Of a stretch of 64,000 nt of DNA, positions 7,294 to 16,700 are shown one piece after another (the first letter of the stretch is position 1; each line of letters starts with the position of its first letter). The stretch comes from Nevskia sp. Its GTDB lineage: Bacteria; Pseudomonadota; Gammaproteobacteria; Nevskiales; Nevskiaceae. A program made the position numbers and the translations under genes. The notes under the pieces are model-generated. The model worked only from the letters and a program-made list of their open reading frames with translations. It searched no databases and was not told the DNA's origin. The DNA lies in assembly GCA_023229645.1 (NCBI GenBank), contig JALNYU010000018.1, positions 14,522 to 78,521 on the forward strand, written 5' to 3'.

Positions 7294-9510
7294 TTATTGC
7301 TTTTCGATACGGCGCTTGGCGTCGACAAAATCTTCGGTCGGCAGCAGGCGTTCGAAACCGTTACCAATGCGCGTCAAACCCTTCAGCTCGAGCTGAATAT
7401 AGAAGCCGTTGTTGAAGCGATCGATCGTGCTGCCGCTCAAATACCGGCGGTAGGTGGTGCTGATCGCCCAGCAGCAGGTTTGGTATTCAATGCCACCAAA
7501 AGCTTCCAATGTGCTGTTGTCCCGCAGCGAGTAGCGTACGCGGCCGGCGAGTCGCCAGGCGCTGGTGATCGGCGCCGAAAAGCTGGCGTCGGCCTGTTCC
7601 AGTAGGCCGTTGCGGTAGCGGTACGCAAGATCCAAGCGCTTGCCGGCTTCTCCGGCTTGCGGATCGCGATAGCGGAGATCAAATGCGGTGCGGGTTAGGC
7701 GATCAAACTCGGGCCTTACTTCCGCCGTCGCGCTTGCCGACCAATGCGAGGTAATTTGGTACTCGATATTTGCGAGGTAGTCAGAGCTACCGGTGGTTGG
7801 CGTGTCGAATCCGGGCAGGTTCACACGCGGATTGCGGATGTAATAAACCTGTCCGATGGTTGCTTTCAAACGCACGACGCCGGTGGTGGGCTCGATAAGC
7901 CGCGTGGTTAGTGCCGAGGTCAGCTGGTTGGCGTCAGAAATACGGTCCTGACCGGAATAGCGGTTGCGCGCAAATAGCTGCGGAAAATCGAAATCGGGAA
8001 GGCCGGAGTCGAATAGCGGCAGCGTGCTTTGGTCGCGATACGGCACGTACAAATAATAGAGATGCGGTTCCAGCGTTTGCAGGCGGCCGCTTTCGTTCAG
8101 ACGCTCAAAGCGCAGGCCGCCTTCGGCGTTGAATAGCGGCAGCGTGCGGCGCGGCTCGGCAGCCTGACCCGGCGCGGTGTCGGTCAGGTTATAGGCGGTG
8201 TACGAAAGATCAGCCTGTGCCGAGGCAAACCATGCGGCGCGATCTTTCTCCCAGCGTAAATACGGCTGCGCGATAATGCGCTGACCCTCCACCGAGTTAG
8301 CGCGGGCAAAGTTAGTGAATTCGCCATCGAGCCCGGCGCGGGCGTCGAAATAGCTGTTCTTGGTCAGTGCATTTAAGCGGATCTGCGGTAGGCGCTGATA
8401 GGGCGTCGTGATATCCGATGTCGGCGCGGTCAGGATCTGGTAATCCTGAACCTGCGCTTGAATACGGAAATTAGTCGGCGCTTGGTAAGTCAACGTTGCG
8501 CCGCGTTCGAGGAACGGCGTGGAGGTTAAATCAACCCCGCCACCGAAATTAGCGAAGTAGTTGCGATCGCTAACTTCGCCGTATTTCGCCTCAAGACCGA
8601 AGCGGGGCGTTAACCGGCCCTGGTGTTCAAAATCGAGGTAGCTGCGTTCGGCGCCGCCGAGCTTGTCGTCATTCGGTAAAAATTCACCAAATAACCCCCC
8701 TTGGCTGCTCCTGAAAAGGTAGCGGAAACGGCCACCGATTTGCTCGCCGCGTTCCGATAAATAACGCGGAATCAATGTGGCGTCGTAGTTCGGCCCGAGG
8801 TTCAGATAGAACGGGACGCGAATATCAAAGCCATTGGTGTTGTTATTGCCGACGATTGGGAACAGGAAGCCGCTATGGCGCAGGCCATCGATCGGGAATT
8901 GAAAATACGGCAGATAGAACAGTGGCACATGCTGAAAGCGCAACACGGCGTTTCGCGCGGTGCCGATGCCTTCCTCGTGTTTGAGCGTGATTTCGTCCGC
9001 GCTTAAGGTCCAGGCCTCGTCGCCGGGCGCGCAGGTGGTGTAGCGCACGCCTTCAAGATGCGCCACGCCATCTTTTGACACAACAAGACGTTGCGATTCG
9101 CCGCGGCCTGAGATTTCGCGCAGCGTAAAGCGGTTGTCGAGGAATACGCCGCTGCCGAGTTTAAGGTCGTAGTCGGTGCGGTTACTGCGGATCGCCAGCC
9201 GGTTGTCGCGGAATATCGACTCCGAGTGCGTCAGGATGTGGGCGTCGGCCTCGTTGTATTCGAGTTGTTCGGCCGCAAATTCCCGGCCATTTTGGCTGAC
9301 ATGAACCGAACCGGTCAGCGTCGAAATGCCGTTTTCGCTGAAATCGGCGCGATCGGCGTTCAGGATGAGCTTCGGATCGGCGGGAACCGGTGGCAATTCC
9401 TGCAGGTAATCGAACTGCGGACACGTCGCGGGCGCAGCATGCACTGCGCTGCTCAGAAAGATCGATGCCACCGCGCAACGGCGCAGCAGAAGATGGGGCG
9501 AGGGGGGCAA
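7294..9510 (-). CDS. lptD: LPS assembly outer-membrane protein LptD
   Basis: LptD is the beta-barrel that, with LptE, inserts lipopolysaccharide into the outer leaflet. The product has a periplasmic OstA-like domain (LILNADRADFSENG, LTGSVHVSQNG) followed by a long barrel. Four cysteines match the known disulphide pattern: one just after the signal peptide (TCPQFDY), one in TTCAPGDEAW, and a vicinal pair near the C-terminus (TCCWA). No ATG precedes the signal peptide. I propose TTG at 9510 with GGAA about eight bases upstream, giving an n-region PPSPHLLLRRC and a normal hydrophobic core. A GTG at 9666 would add 52 residues, but it lies inside the inverted-repeat element at 9644-9735. Family identity is secure; the start is inferred. 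Confidence 0.9.
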   Translation of the reverse strand: MPPSPHLLLRRCAVASIFLSSAVHAAPATCPQFDYLQELPPVPADPKLILNADRADFSENGISTLTGSVHVSQNGREFAAEQLEYNEADAHILTHSESIFRDNRLAIRSNRTDYDLKLGSGVFLDNRFTLREISGRGESQRLVVSKDGVAHLEGVRYTTCAPGDEAWTLSADEITLKHEEGIGTARNAVLRFQHVPLFYLPYFQFPIDGLRHSGFLFPIVGNNNTNGFDIRVPFYLNLGPNYDATLIPRYLSERGEQIGGRFRYLFRSSQGGLFGEFLPNDDKLGGAERSYLDFEHQGRLTPRFGLEAKYGEVSDRNYFANFGGGVDLTSTPFLERGATLTYQAPTNFRIQAQVQDYQILTAPTSDITTPYQRLPQIRLNALTKNSYFDARAGLDGEFTNFARANSVEGQRIIAQPYLRWEKDRAAWFASAQADLSYTAYNLTDTAPGQAAEPRRTLPLFNAEGGLRFERLNESGRLQTLEPHLYYLYVPYRDQSTLPLFDSGLPDFDFPQLFARNRYSGQDRISDANQLTSALTTRLIEPTTGVVRLKATIGQVYYIRNPRVNLPGFDTPTTGSSDYLANIEYQITSHWSASATAEVRPEFDRLTRTAFDLRYRDPQAGEAGKRLDLAYRYRNGLLEQADASFSAPITSAWRLAGRVRYSLRDNSTLEAFGGIEYQTCCWAISTTYRRYLSGSTIDRFNNGFYIQLELKGLTRIGNGFERLLPTEDFVDAKRRIEKQ

Positions 9511-9643
9511 GCGTCGTTTCCAGTTAATGGGGCTGTCTGCACTCGGATTATGGCCGCGCTGCGGGCTGGACAGTGCCGCTACAGTTCGGGGCAGCGCAGT
9601 ATCGGTTTTGCGCCGACGCGGTGCAAATACCGGCACGTCCTGT

Positions 9644-9735
9644 TTATTGATCCAGCCATTTCTCACCGTCTCAGAAGTGCGGCGCTCAGTTTGGCGCCGC
9701 GCTTTTATTCAAACATATAATGGCCAGATCAATAA
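9644..9735 (+). repeat. 92-bp inverted-repeat element, copy C (MITE-like)
   Basis: TTATTGATCCAGCCATT at 9644-9660 and AATGGCCAGATCAATAA at 9719-9735 form a 17-bp inverted repeat with two mismatches. Inside is a second hairpin, AGTGCGGCGC pairing with GCGCCGCGCT around TCAGTTTG, followed by CTTTTATT. The whole element aligns over its full length with copy B at 60756-60850 (same termini; shared TCTCAGAAGTGCGGC, TTGGC and TTTATTCAA blocks) and, inverted and more diverged, with copy A at 60645-60737. It occupies the divergent gap between lptD and amgK. It encodes nothing. A TATAAT at 9716-9721 could act as a -10 box toward amgK. Confidence 0.85.
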
Positions 9736-9777
9736 TCTATGGGCTCTAGCATGAATGCCCTATGAGCCCAATCCGCC

Positions 9778-10797
9778 GTGAATTCGATGCCGACTGCAAC
9801 TGTGCTCAATGACGATCCCCGTGCTGAGCAGGCACGCCGCTGGGCGTTTGCTGCCTTAAACCTAAACGACGCGCACTTCGCGCCGGCTTCCGCTGACGCC
9901 AGCTTCCGCCGCTATTTCCGTATCGAAAATGGCGGCCAAAGTTGGATCGTCATGGACGCCCCGCCGGCCACCGAGGACTGCCGGCCGTTCTTGCGGGTCG
10001 GCGATTTATTGCGCCAAGCCGGGCTGCACGTTCCGCAGACGATCGCGCAAGATTTGGCGAACGGCTTTTTACTGCTCAGTGATCTTGGCCGGCAGACCTA
10101 TCTCGACGTGCTGACGCCCGACAACGCTGATGCGCTATTCGAGCCGGCAATCGATGCGCTAATCGCTTGGCAGCGCGCCAGCCAGCCCAGCGTGTTGCCC
10201 GAATACGACGCCGCGCTATTGCGCCGTGAGTTGGCTTTGTTTCCGGACTGGTATCTCGCACGCCATCTTGGTTTGACGCTAAGCGGCGGGCTACAGGCCG
10301 CGTGGCAGGGTGTAACAGACCATTTGCTGGAAAATGCACTTGCGCAACCGCGGGTTTTTGTTCATCGCGACTATATGCCGCGCAACCTGATGTTAAGCGC
10401 GCCGAATCCCGGTGTTCTCGATTACCAAGACGCGGTCTATGGTCCAATCGCCTACGATCCAATTTGCTTATTCAAAGACGCTTTCCTGAGTTGGCCGGAG
10501 GCGCGCGTCGAAGCCTGGTTACAGCTTTATCATCGCCGCGCGCTGGCAGCTGGCTTGCCCGTGCCACCATGGCCGCAATTTAAGCGTGACGCCGCATGGA
10601 TTGGGCTGCAGCGGCATTTGAAAGTGCTGGGTATATTTGCGCGCATTAACTACCGTGACGGTAAGCCGAAGTACCTTGCCGATACCCCGCGTTTCCTACG
10701 TTACGTCTTAACCGTCGCCCGTCAATATTCGGAGTTGACGCCGCTAGCGGCGTTGGTCGAAGCCGAAGTGTTGCCGCGCGCTGGCTTCGCGCTTTGA
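9778..10797 (+). CDS. amgK: N-acetylmuramate/N-acetylglucosamine anomeric kinase AmgK
   Basis: AmgK phosphorylates N-acetylmuramic acid at the anomeric carbon in the peptidoglycan-recycling bypass that feeds UDP-MurNAc synthesis independently of MurA. The 339 residues have the aminoglycoside-phosphotransferase fold: SFRRYFRIE near residue 43, the catalytic loop VHRDYMPRNLML near residue 197 (HxDxxxxN) and the metal-binding VLDYQDAVYGP near 215. The assignment over other APH kinases rests on murU following 25 bases later and lptD diverging upstream, exactly the Pseudomonas arrangement. GTG at 9778 and ATG at 9787 are both possible starts; neither has a clear ribosome site. Confidence 0.9.
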   Translation: MNSMPTATVLNDDPRAEQARRWAFAALNLNDAHFAPASADASFRRYFRIENGGQSWIVMDAPPATEDCRPFLRVGDLLRQAGLHVPQTIAQDLANGFLLLSDLGRQTYLDVLTPDNADALFEPAIDALIAWQRASQPSVLPEYDAALLRRELALFPDWYLARHLGLTLSGGLQAAWQGVTDHLLENALAQPRVFVHRDYMPRNLMLSAPNPGVLDYQDAVYGPIAYDPICLFKDAFLSWPEARVEAWLQLYHRRALAAGLPVPPWPQFKRDAAWIGLQRHLKVLGIFARINYRDGKPKYLADTPRFLRYVLTVARQYSELTPLAALVEAEVLPRAGFAL

Positions 10798-10822
10798 CGG
10801 CGTATTCCGCATTCGCCGCACA

Positions 10823-11500
10823 ATGAAAGCAATGATCCTGGCCGCTGGCCGCGGCGAACGGATGCGCCCGCTGACGGATCGCATTCCCAAACCGCTGATC
10901 GAAGTCGGCGGCCGGTCGCTGGTCGAACATCACCTTGCAGCGCTGCACCGTGCCGGCGTCTGGGATTGCGTTATCAACCTAGGCTGGCTCGGTGCCAGCC
11001 TGCGTGCAGCTCTAGGGGATGGCGCGCGTTACGGGGTTCACATCGACTATTCGGATGAGGGCTGGCCGGCGCTGGAAACCGGCGGTGGCATCGCCCGCGC
11101 GCTGCCTTTGCTCGGCGCTGCGCCGTTTCTGCTGATCAACGGCGACGTTTATAGCGACTACCCGCTGGCAACGTTGGTCGAACGCGCACAGGCGTTGCCC
11201 TCCGCCGACGCCGCGCATCTCGTGCTCGTGCCCAACCCTCAGCACAATCCGCGCGGCGATTTCGGGCTTGTGGGTGGCCGCGTGGTGCCGCAATGCGCCG
11301 AGCACTTCACGTTCAGTGGTCTATCGATTTTGCGGCCGGCGCTATTTTTTGAGCCGCCGTCGGGTGCGTTTCCGCTCGGGCCCTTGCTACGCACTACGGC
11401 CATTGCCGGACGTGTGAGTGGCGAACTGCATTCAGGTCTGTGGTCGGACGTCGGCACCCCGGAGCGTTTGGCGCAACTCGCGGCCTTGCTCGCAGGGTAA
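10823..11500 (+). CDS. murU: N-acetylmuramate alpha-1-phosphate uridylyltransferase MurU
   Basis: MurU converts MurNAc-1-phosphate plus UTP to UDP-MurNAc, completing the recycling route begun by AmgK. The 225-residue nucleotidyltransferase has the N-terminal signature MKAMILAAGRGERMRPLTD followed by IPKPLIEVGG, the INGDVYSDY metal-binding segment near residue 107, and a C-terminal SDVGTPERL. It starts 25 bases after amgK and is surely co-transcribed. Because recycled sugars bypass MurA, this pair is associated with fosfomycin tolerance in Pseudomonas; whether that holds here is inference. Confidence 0.93.
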   Translation: MKAMILAAGRGERMRPLTDRIPKPLIEVGGRSLVEHHLAALHRAGVWDCVINLGWLGASLRAALGDGARYGVHIDYSDEGWPALETGGGIARALPLLGAAPFLLINGDVYSDYPLATLVERAQALPSADAAHLVLVPNPQHNPRGDFGLVGGRVVPQCAEHFTFSGLSILRPALFFEPPSGAFPLGPLLRTTAIAGRVSGELHSGLWSDVGTPERLAQLAALLAG

Positions 11501-11787
11501 CCGCGCTGCCGCAGCGTTTCTCGTAGGCGGAATTGGTTCGGCAGTGTGATATTGAAATGCGCGAAGGCGAAGTTTGAAGAAGAATCTATAAAAAAATATG
11601 ATTCATTTTTCATATTTGCCTTTTTTCATTTAGTTTTTGCCAGAGCGTAACCAATTAAACAATATTAATAGAAATACTTTTGTGATTTAGTTCTAAATTT
11701 GCTTGTAATTTATATGTTTTAACGGCTTTTTAAAGCGAATAAGATTGATAAAATATTAGTCAATAGTCGACTAATGTAAATTTTCAA
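11501..11787 (+). promoter_or_regulatory. AT-rich leader with operator-like palindrome
   Basis: About 290 bases upstream of the unrecognised gene at 11788 are very AT-rich from about 11560 on, with several A and T runs and no coding potential. TTAGTC at 11756-11761 and GACTAA at 11769-11774 form an inverted repeat ending 13 bases before the start codon. This could be a regulator-binding site or a hairpin over the ribosome site. No recognisable Shine-Dalgarno precedes the ATG. Confidence 0.4.
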
Positions 11788-12741
11788 ATGGCGTCTCAGG
11801 ATCAAGTACTCGTTGAATTGTCTGGCTTACCGCATTGGGACGAGATGCTGTTGCGTTCAGTATTCAAGCTCGTAAAAGGGAAAACGCGGAAAGATTGGCG
11901 GCTGGATGAAAAATCACCGCCATTCGCGAAGATAGTCAGTTACAAGTCCGCTGCGTTGGTGGCCGACGCACCGTTGGCGGAGGCGGGGCGACAACCCATC
12001 CTGATCTATTACGTTGACGGTGCGCTGCCGACTTCAACGACGCATCCGTTTGTTCTGCAGGCGCCGGTAAAGCCGCAGGCGTTAATCGCGCTTTTAAACC
12101 GTGTCGGCGAATTGCTGGATCAAGTGCCTGCGCCGAGCCGCCGCGTCAGCTGGTCCTTGCTGCAGTGGCTAGACTCGCTGCTACAGCGCAGCAGCACGAC
12201 CGTCCAGCGGATTTCGGTTGAGGATGTTGATATTGCCTACATCGATTTCGTAAAGCGGTGCTGGTTGCCGAAAGACGATGGCGCCGCTTGGATCAGTGCG
12301 GCGGCCGGGCATTCGATGCTCCTGGCGCGGCCAGCGGCCGCTGAGCAGTTGAATACGTGCGACTGGAATCAAGCGCGGCCGCTGAATGAGCTGATCTGGC
12401 GTTTGGCGCAGCTGGCGTCACACGGCCAATTACTTGCTAGGCTCAATCGAGATCGCTTGTTTACGCTGAACCGCTGGCCGGACTTCACCCAGCAGTCGGA
12501 CTGGCGCGACTTCATCAATACCGCATCAGGGCTCTCGCAGCGGCCGATGACGTACGCCGAAATCATCGCGACCGCCAAAGGAACGGAAGATCAGTTGATC
12601 ATCTGGCTAAACGCTGGCGCGCTGAGCGGGTGCTTGGCGCAGGTGGGTGCAGTGCAGACAAGCACGCAGGACGCTGCACTATCGACAGAAGATTCCGGGC
12701 GGTTTATGTCGCGTCTACGCAGTAAGCTCGGATTCAAGTAG
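11788..12741 (+). CDS. Unrecognised cytoplasmic protein, 317 residues
   Basis: I do not recognise this family. There is no signal peptide and no membrane segment. The N-terminal half is mixed alpha/beta (ALVADAPLAEAG, PILIYYVDGALP); the middle (VEDVDIAYIDFVKRCW) is followed by a helical C-terminal part from about residue 195. In that part LNRWPDF, LSQRPMTYAEIIATAKG and IIWLNAGALSGCLAQV read like a winged-helix or degenerate helix-turn-helix fold seen at the end of some regulatory proteins. That is an impression, not an identification. Codon use looks like its neighbours. It stands alone after murU, behind an AT-rich leader, and ends in a strong hairpin, so it is probably monocistronic. Confidence 0.75.
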   Translation: MASQDQVLVELSGLPHWDEMLLRSVFKLVKGKTRKDWRLDEKSPPFAKIVSYKSAALVADAPLAEAGRQPILIYYVDGALPTSTTHPFVLQAPVKPQALIALLNRVGELLDQVPAPSRRVSWSLLQWLDSLLQRSSTTVQRISVEDVDIAYIDFVKRCWLPKDDGAAWISAAAGHSMLLARPAAAEQLNTCDWNQARPLNELIWRLAQLASHGQLLARLNRDRLFTLNRWPDFTQQSDWRDFINTASGLSQRPMTYAEIIATAKGTEDQLIIWLNAGALSGCLAQVGAVQTSTQDAALSTEDSGRFMSRLRSKLGFK

Positions 12742-12776
12742 CGGTTTGGCCGTTCGCCTCGCAGCAGCCAAACCGC
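12741..12776. terminator. Hairpin terminator between convergent genes
   Basis: GCGGTTTGGC at 12741-12750 pairs perfectly over 10 bp with GCCAAACCGC at 12767-12776. It begins at the last base of the preceding stop codon and faces the minus-strand GIN-domain gene, so it can serve both. No T run follows. Confidence 0.6.
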
Positions 12777-12803
12777 AGAACGCTGTGCTTATGTTCACGA
12801 ACG

Positions 12804-13487
12804 CTAGCGCTTATGAACTTCGCCGCTGCCATGAACGGTTTGCTGCACTACGGCGCCGCTGCTGCGGTAGGTGATATCACCGCTGCCATTGATAACAGCA
12901 TTCAGCGCTTTGGCTGCAAAGACAGTTGCATCGCCACTGCCGTCGATTTCAACATCGACACGGTCTGCCGTTACGGCGTCGGCATTAATGTCGCCCGAAC
13001 CCTGAATGCTCAGCGTCAGTTGATCGACAGCGCCACGTGCCTTGATATCGCCGGAGCCATCGATCGCCAATTTTAGTGCGCCGCCGTTCAGTCCGCTGAT
13101 GTCGACGTCGCCGCTGCCGCTGATTTGCAGCGCTTGTAAACGCGGCAGTTGTATCGCGATTTTCGGGCTGTGGCGGGTTCGGTAGCTGCCTTTCGGGCCG
13201 ATGCTTAGCCGATGACCGCGGACTTCGGTGCCAATCAAAGGCAGTAGGTTGTCATCTGCGGTGACGGTAACCGCAAAGCGATCGCCAATCATAATTTGTA
13301 AGTCGGAGCTGTCTTCGAGTTCGATCGAATCAAAATCGGCTAGCGCACGCGTCTCACTGCGAATCTGCCCGGAACCCTTGATCGGCCAGTTGTTATTAAT
13401 CTCGATCGTGACGCCGGCGTGGACCGCGCCGACCGCCGTACCGAGCGCAATCCCCATAGCAAGCAGCAATAGCATTTTCAAGCGCAT
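12804..13487 (-). CDS. GIN-domain (DUF2807) exported protein
   Basis: This 227-residue protein has a Sec signal peptide (MRLKMLLLLAMGIALG ending near VHA) and the head-GIN/DUF2807 fold. The domain opens with the typical RALADFDSIELEDSSDLQIMIG and is built of short beta rungs capped by the repeated turn GSGD or GSGE. Six such turns are visible (SGSGDVDI, DGSGDIKA, QGSGDINA, DGSGDATV, NGSGDITY, HGSGEVHK), spaced about 20 residues apart, consistent with a right-handed beta-helix. Function is unknown; relatives are annotated as putative adhesin-like or envelope proteins. Residue composition and context suggest a periplasmic or surface location. Confidence 0.85.
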   Translation of the reverse strand: MRLKMLLLLAMGIALGTAVGAVHAGVTIEINNNWPIKGSGQIRSETRALADFDSIELEDSSDLQIMIGDRFAVTVTADDNLLPLIGTEVRGHRLSIGPKGSYRTRHSPKIAIQLPRLQALQISGSGDVDISGLNGGALKLAIDGSGDIKARGAVDQLTLSIQGSGDINADAVTADRVDVEIDGSGDATVFAAKALNAVINGSGDITYRSSGAVVQQTVHGSGEVHKR

Positions 13488-13719
13488 CGTTATTTCCGGT
13501 TATTAGGCTCGCTCTTGGATGCGGCACCCCAGGGAAATAGTTGCAATCGGTGTCGATGAAAAGTCGGACGGCCTTGAAACCGAACGAATAAAAATCGGTG
13601 GTTGCACGAATTCGTCACAGGTCCGGCACTAATCCGCGCGGTCGCCTCGTTTAGACTCTTGCCCTGATCGTCCGCTGGACTCTTCGAGCTCGGCCCACGG
13701 TATTCGGGGAAATGGGTAA

Positions 13720-16700
13720 ATGGACACGATACGGCGCGTCGTCTCGACCTTCGTCGCGGGGCTCAATCTGTTACGCCAATTATTAGGATTTCTGCTTGGG
13801 TTGGTTTTTGGCGAAATCGATTGGCAGCCGCCGGCGTGGCTGGGCCTGCTCGGGGCGAATCTGCAGCGCGCATATCGTATTGTTCAGGCGTGGGTGCGGC
13901 GGTCGCCGCGGCAGGCGGCCGGCGTGGCGGTGCTGGCTATCGCGGTCATCGCGGCTGTCGGTGGTGGCGTGTATTGGTACCAGCACAGACCGTTGCCAAG
14001 CTTGCTGAGCGTCGACGTTGAAACGCCGAAGGCCCCGTGCATCGAATGTGAGTATTCGCGAATCAATCCGCTGAAACTGCACTTCAGCGGCTCGGCCGCG
14101 CCGCTTGAGAAAGTTGGGAAGGTGGTGCCTAAAGGCCTCATTATCGAACCGGCATTTGCTGGGCAATGGCGTTGGGAGAACGATCAAACGCTTAGCTTCG
14201 AGCCGCAGCAGCACTGGCCGATTGACCAAAAATATCGCGTAACGCTGCTGCGCAAGCAGGTCGTCGCCAGTCACGTTCAGCTTAAGGCTTACGAGTACAC
14301 ATTCAGCACACCGCCGTTCGCGGCGGAAGTCAAGGCCACTGAGTTCTACCAAGATCCTGAACAGGCTGTCGATAAAAAAGTAGTTACAACACTCCATTTC
14401 TCGTTTCCGGTGGATCAGGCCGAGCTCGAGAGCCGAATTAAGCTGAAGTTGAGCAGCCAGTTGGCGAACGGCAAAACGACTGAAACCCCGATCACATTCA
14501 CCGTGTTGTACGACAAATTCAAGCTCAACGCCTACATCCATTCGGCGCGGTTGGCGGTTTCGGATAAGGCTAGTACGGTTACCGTAACGATCGACAAAGG
14601 CCTGCGTGCGGCGCGTGGCGGGAATCGCACCGACACACAGTTGACCGCCAGCACCACCGTGCCGGCCGCGGATAGCCTTCGGGTTGAAGCGCCGACGCTG
14701 GAATTCGCGCGTAACGACAAAGACGAACCCGATCAGGTGATGTTCTTGACCACCAGTTTCTCAGTGGTCGAAACGGAGATGAATACCAAGGTGCACGCGT
14801 GGCTGTTGCCGCTGCGGCATCCCGACGCTGAGCGGCAAAAATCGTGGGCTGACTACAACAAAGGCAAGCCTTACGGAATTTGGAATGATAAAGAAATCGG
14901 CCCTGAGATTTTGCAGGCCAGCGAGCCGCTGCCGCTGTCGTACATCGCCAACGAGCGCGAACATGTTGAACAGCACGGCTTCCGTTATCGGGCGGACCCT
15001 GGTCGTTATATATATGTCCGGGTCGATAAGGGCTTGCAGTCGTTTGGCGGCTATCGCTTGCCGGAGACGACCGATGCGATAGTGGCGGTCCCGCCGTTTC
15101 CGCAAGAGTTACGCATCACCAACGCAGGTGCGCTATTGGCGATGTCCGGCGCCAAAACGCTGACCGTGTTCAGCCGCGACGTACCGGGTTTGCGGGTCGA
15201 GATCGGGCGATTATTGCCCGACCAACTGCAACATTTGGTGACTCAGACCGGTGGCGATCTGGCGAATCCGCAGTTCGATAATTATTCGTTCGATGCCAGC
15301 AACATCACCGAGCGCGTAACTCGGGATATCCGCTTGCCGAAGCTTGCGCCGGGCGTTGCGCATTATCAGCCGATTAACTTCAGTGAGTTTTTGAAAGAGG
15401 GTAGCGGCGCGCTGGACCGCGGCGTGTTCTTGCTGAAAGTGGGCGTGCATCAGCCGAGCGGGGACGAGGGCGCTGATGTTACGGCAGTGTCGGGCGACGG
15501 CACGATCAACGGCCTCAGCGATACGCGGCTGATCGTCATCACCGACCTCGGCTTGCTGGTCAAGCGTTCGGTGACCGGCGCACAGGACGTGTTCGTGCAG
15601 TCCATCGCCACCGGTGCGCCGCAGGCCGGCGTGAGTGTTGAAGTGCTAGGCAAGAATGGCGATACGCTGCTGAAGCAAACCACCGACGCCGAAGGGCACG
15701 TCCATTTCGCTGATTTGCGCAGCTTCCGCCGCGAGCACGAGCCGGTGCTCTATTTAGCCCAGCGTGGCGGCGACAGCAGCTTCCTGCCGATTAATCGGCA
15801 TGTTCAGCCGCTGGATTTATCGCGCTTTGATGTCGGCGGCGTCGCCAATAGCGCCGATACCGGTAAGCTCGCCGCGTATTTATTCTCTGACCGCGGCATT
15901 TATCGGCCGGGTGAAGAAATTCGCGTCGGCGCCATCGTTAAGTCGCAAGACTGGCAGCAACCGTTGGCGGGTTTGCCGCTACGGGTTGAAATCGCTGATC
16001 CGCGTGGCATCGCGATTAAGCGCAATACGGTCAAACTTTCTGCCGCAGGCTTTGAAGAGATTCGCTACACCACGCTGGACACGGCGCCGGCCGGCCAGTA
16101 TGCCGTCAACGTATTTTTGATTCGCAACAGTGATCCCGCGCATTACAACGAGGCGCTGATCGGATCGACGACGGTCAAAGTGCAGGAGTTTCAGCCGGAT
16201 CGGCTGAAAATGACTGCCAGTCTTTCTAGCGAGGCCGCACAGGGCTGGGTATCGCCGCAGGATCTGAAAGCGAGGATCAGCCTGCAGAATCTATTCGGCA
16301 CGCCAGCGGAAGGCCGCCGCGTTACCGCGGAGATGATGTTAACGCCACAGTTCCCAGCATTTCCAGCCTATCGGGATTTCCAGTTCTATGATCCGCAGGG
16401 CGCGAGGGAAGGCGTTACCGATACGCTAACCGAGACCAAGACTGACGACAAAGGCGAGGCGACGTTTGATCTCAATCTACGGCGTTTCGCGAAAGCCACG
16501 TATCGCCTGCATTTTGTCGCCCAGGGTTTTGAGGCCGACGGTGGCCGCGGCGTCGCCGCTGAGGCGGCGACATTGGTGTCCAATCTCGCTTATCTAGTTG
16601 GTTATAAGGCCGATGGCGATCTGCGCTACCTCAGCCGTGGCAGTGCCCATAAGGCGACATTGATCGCAATCGATCCGAAAGCAGAAAAGACCGAGGTCAA

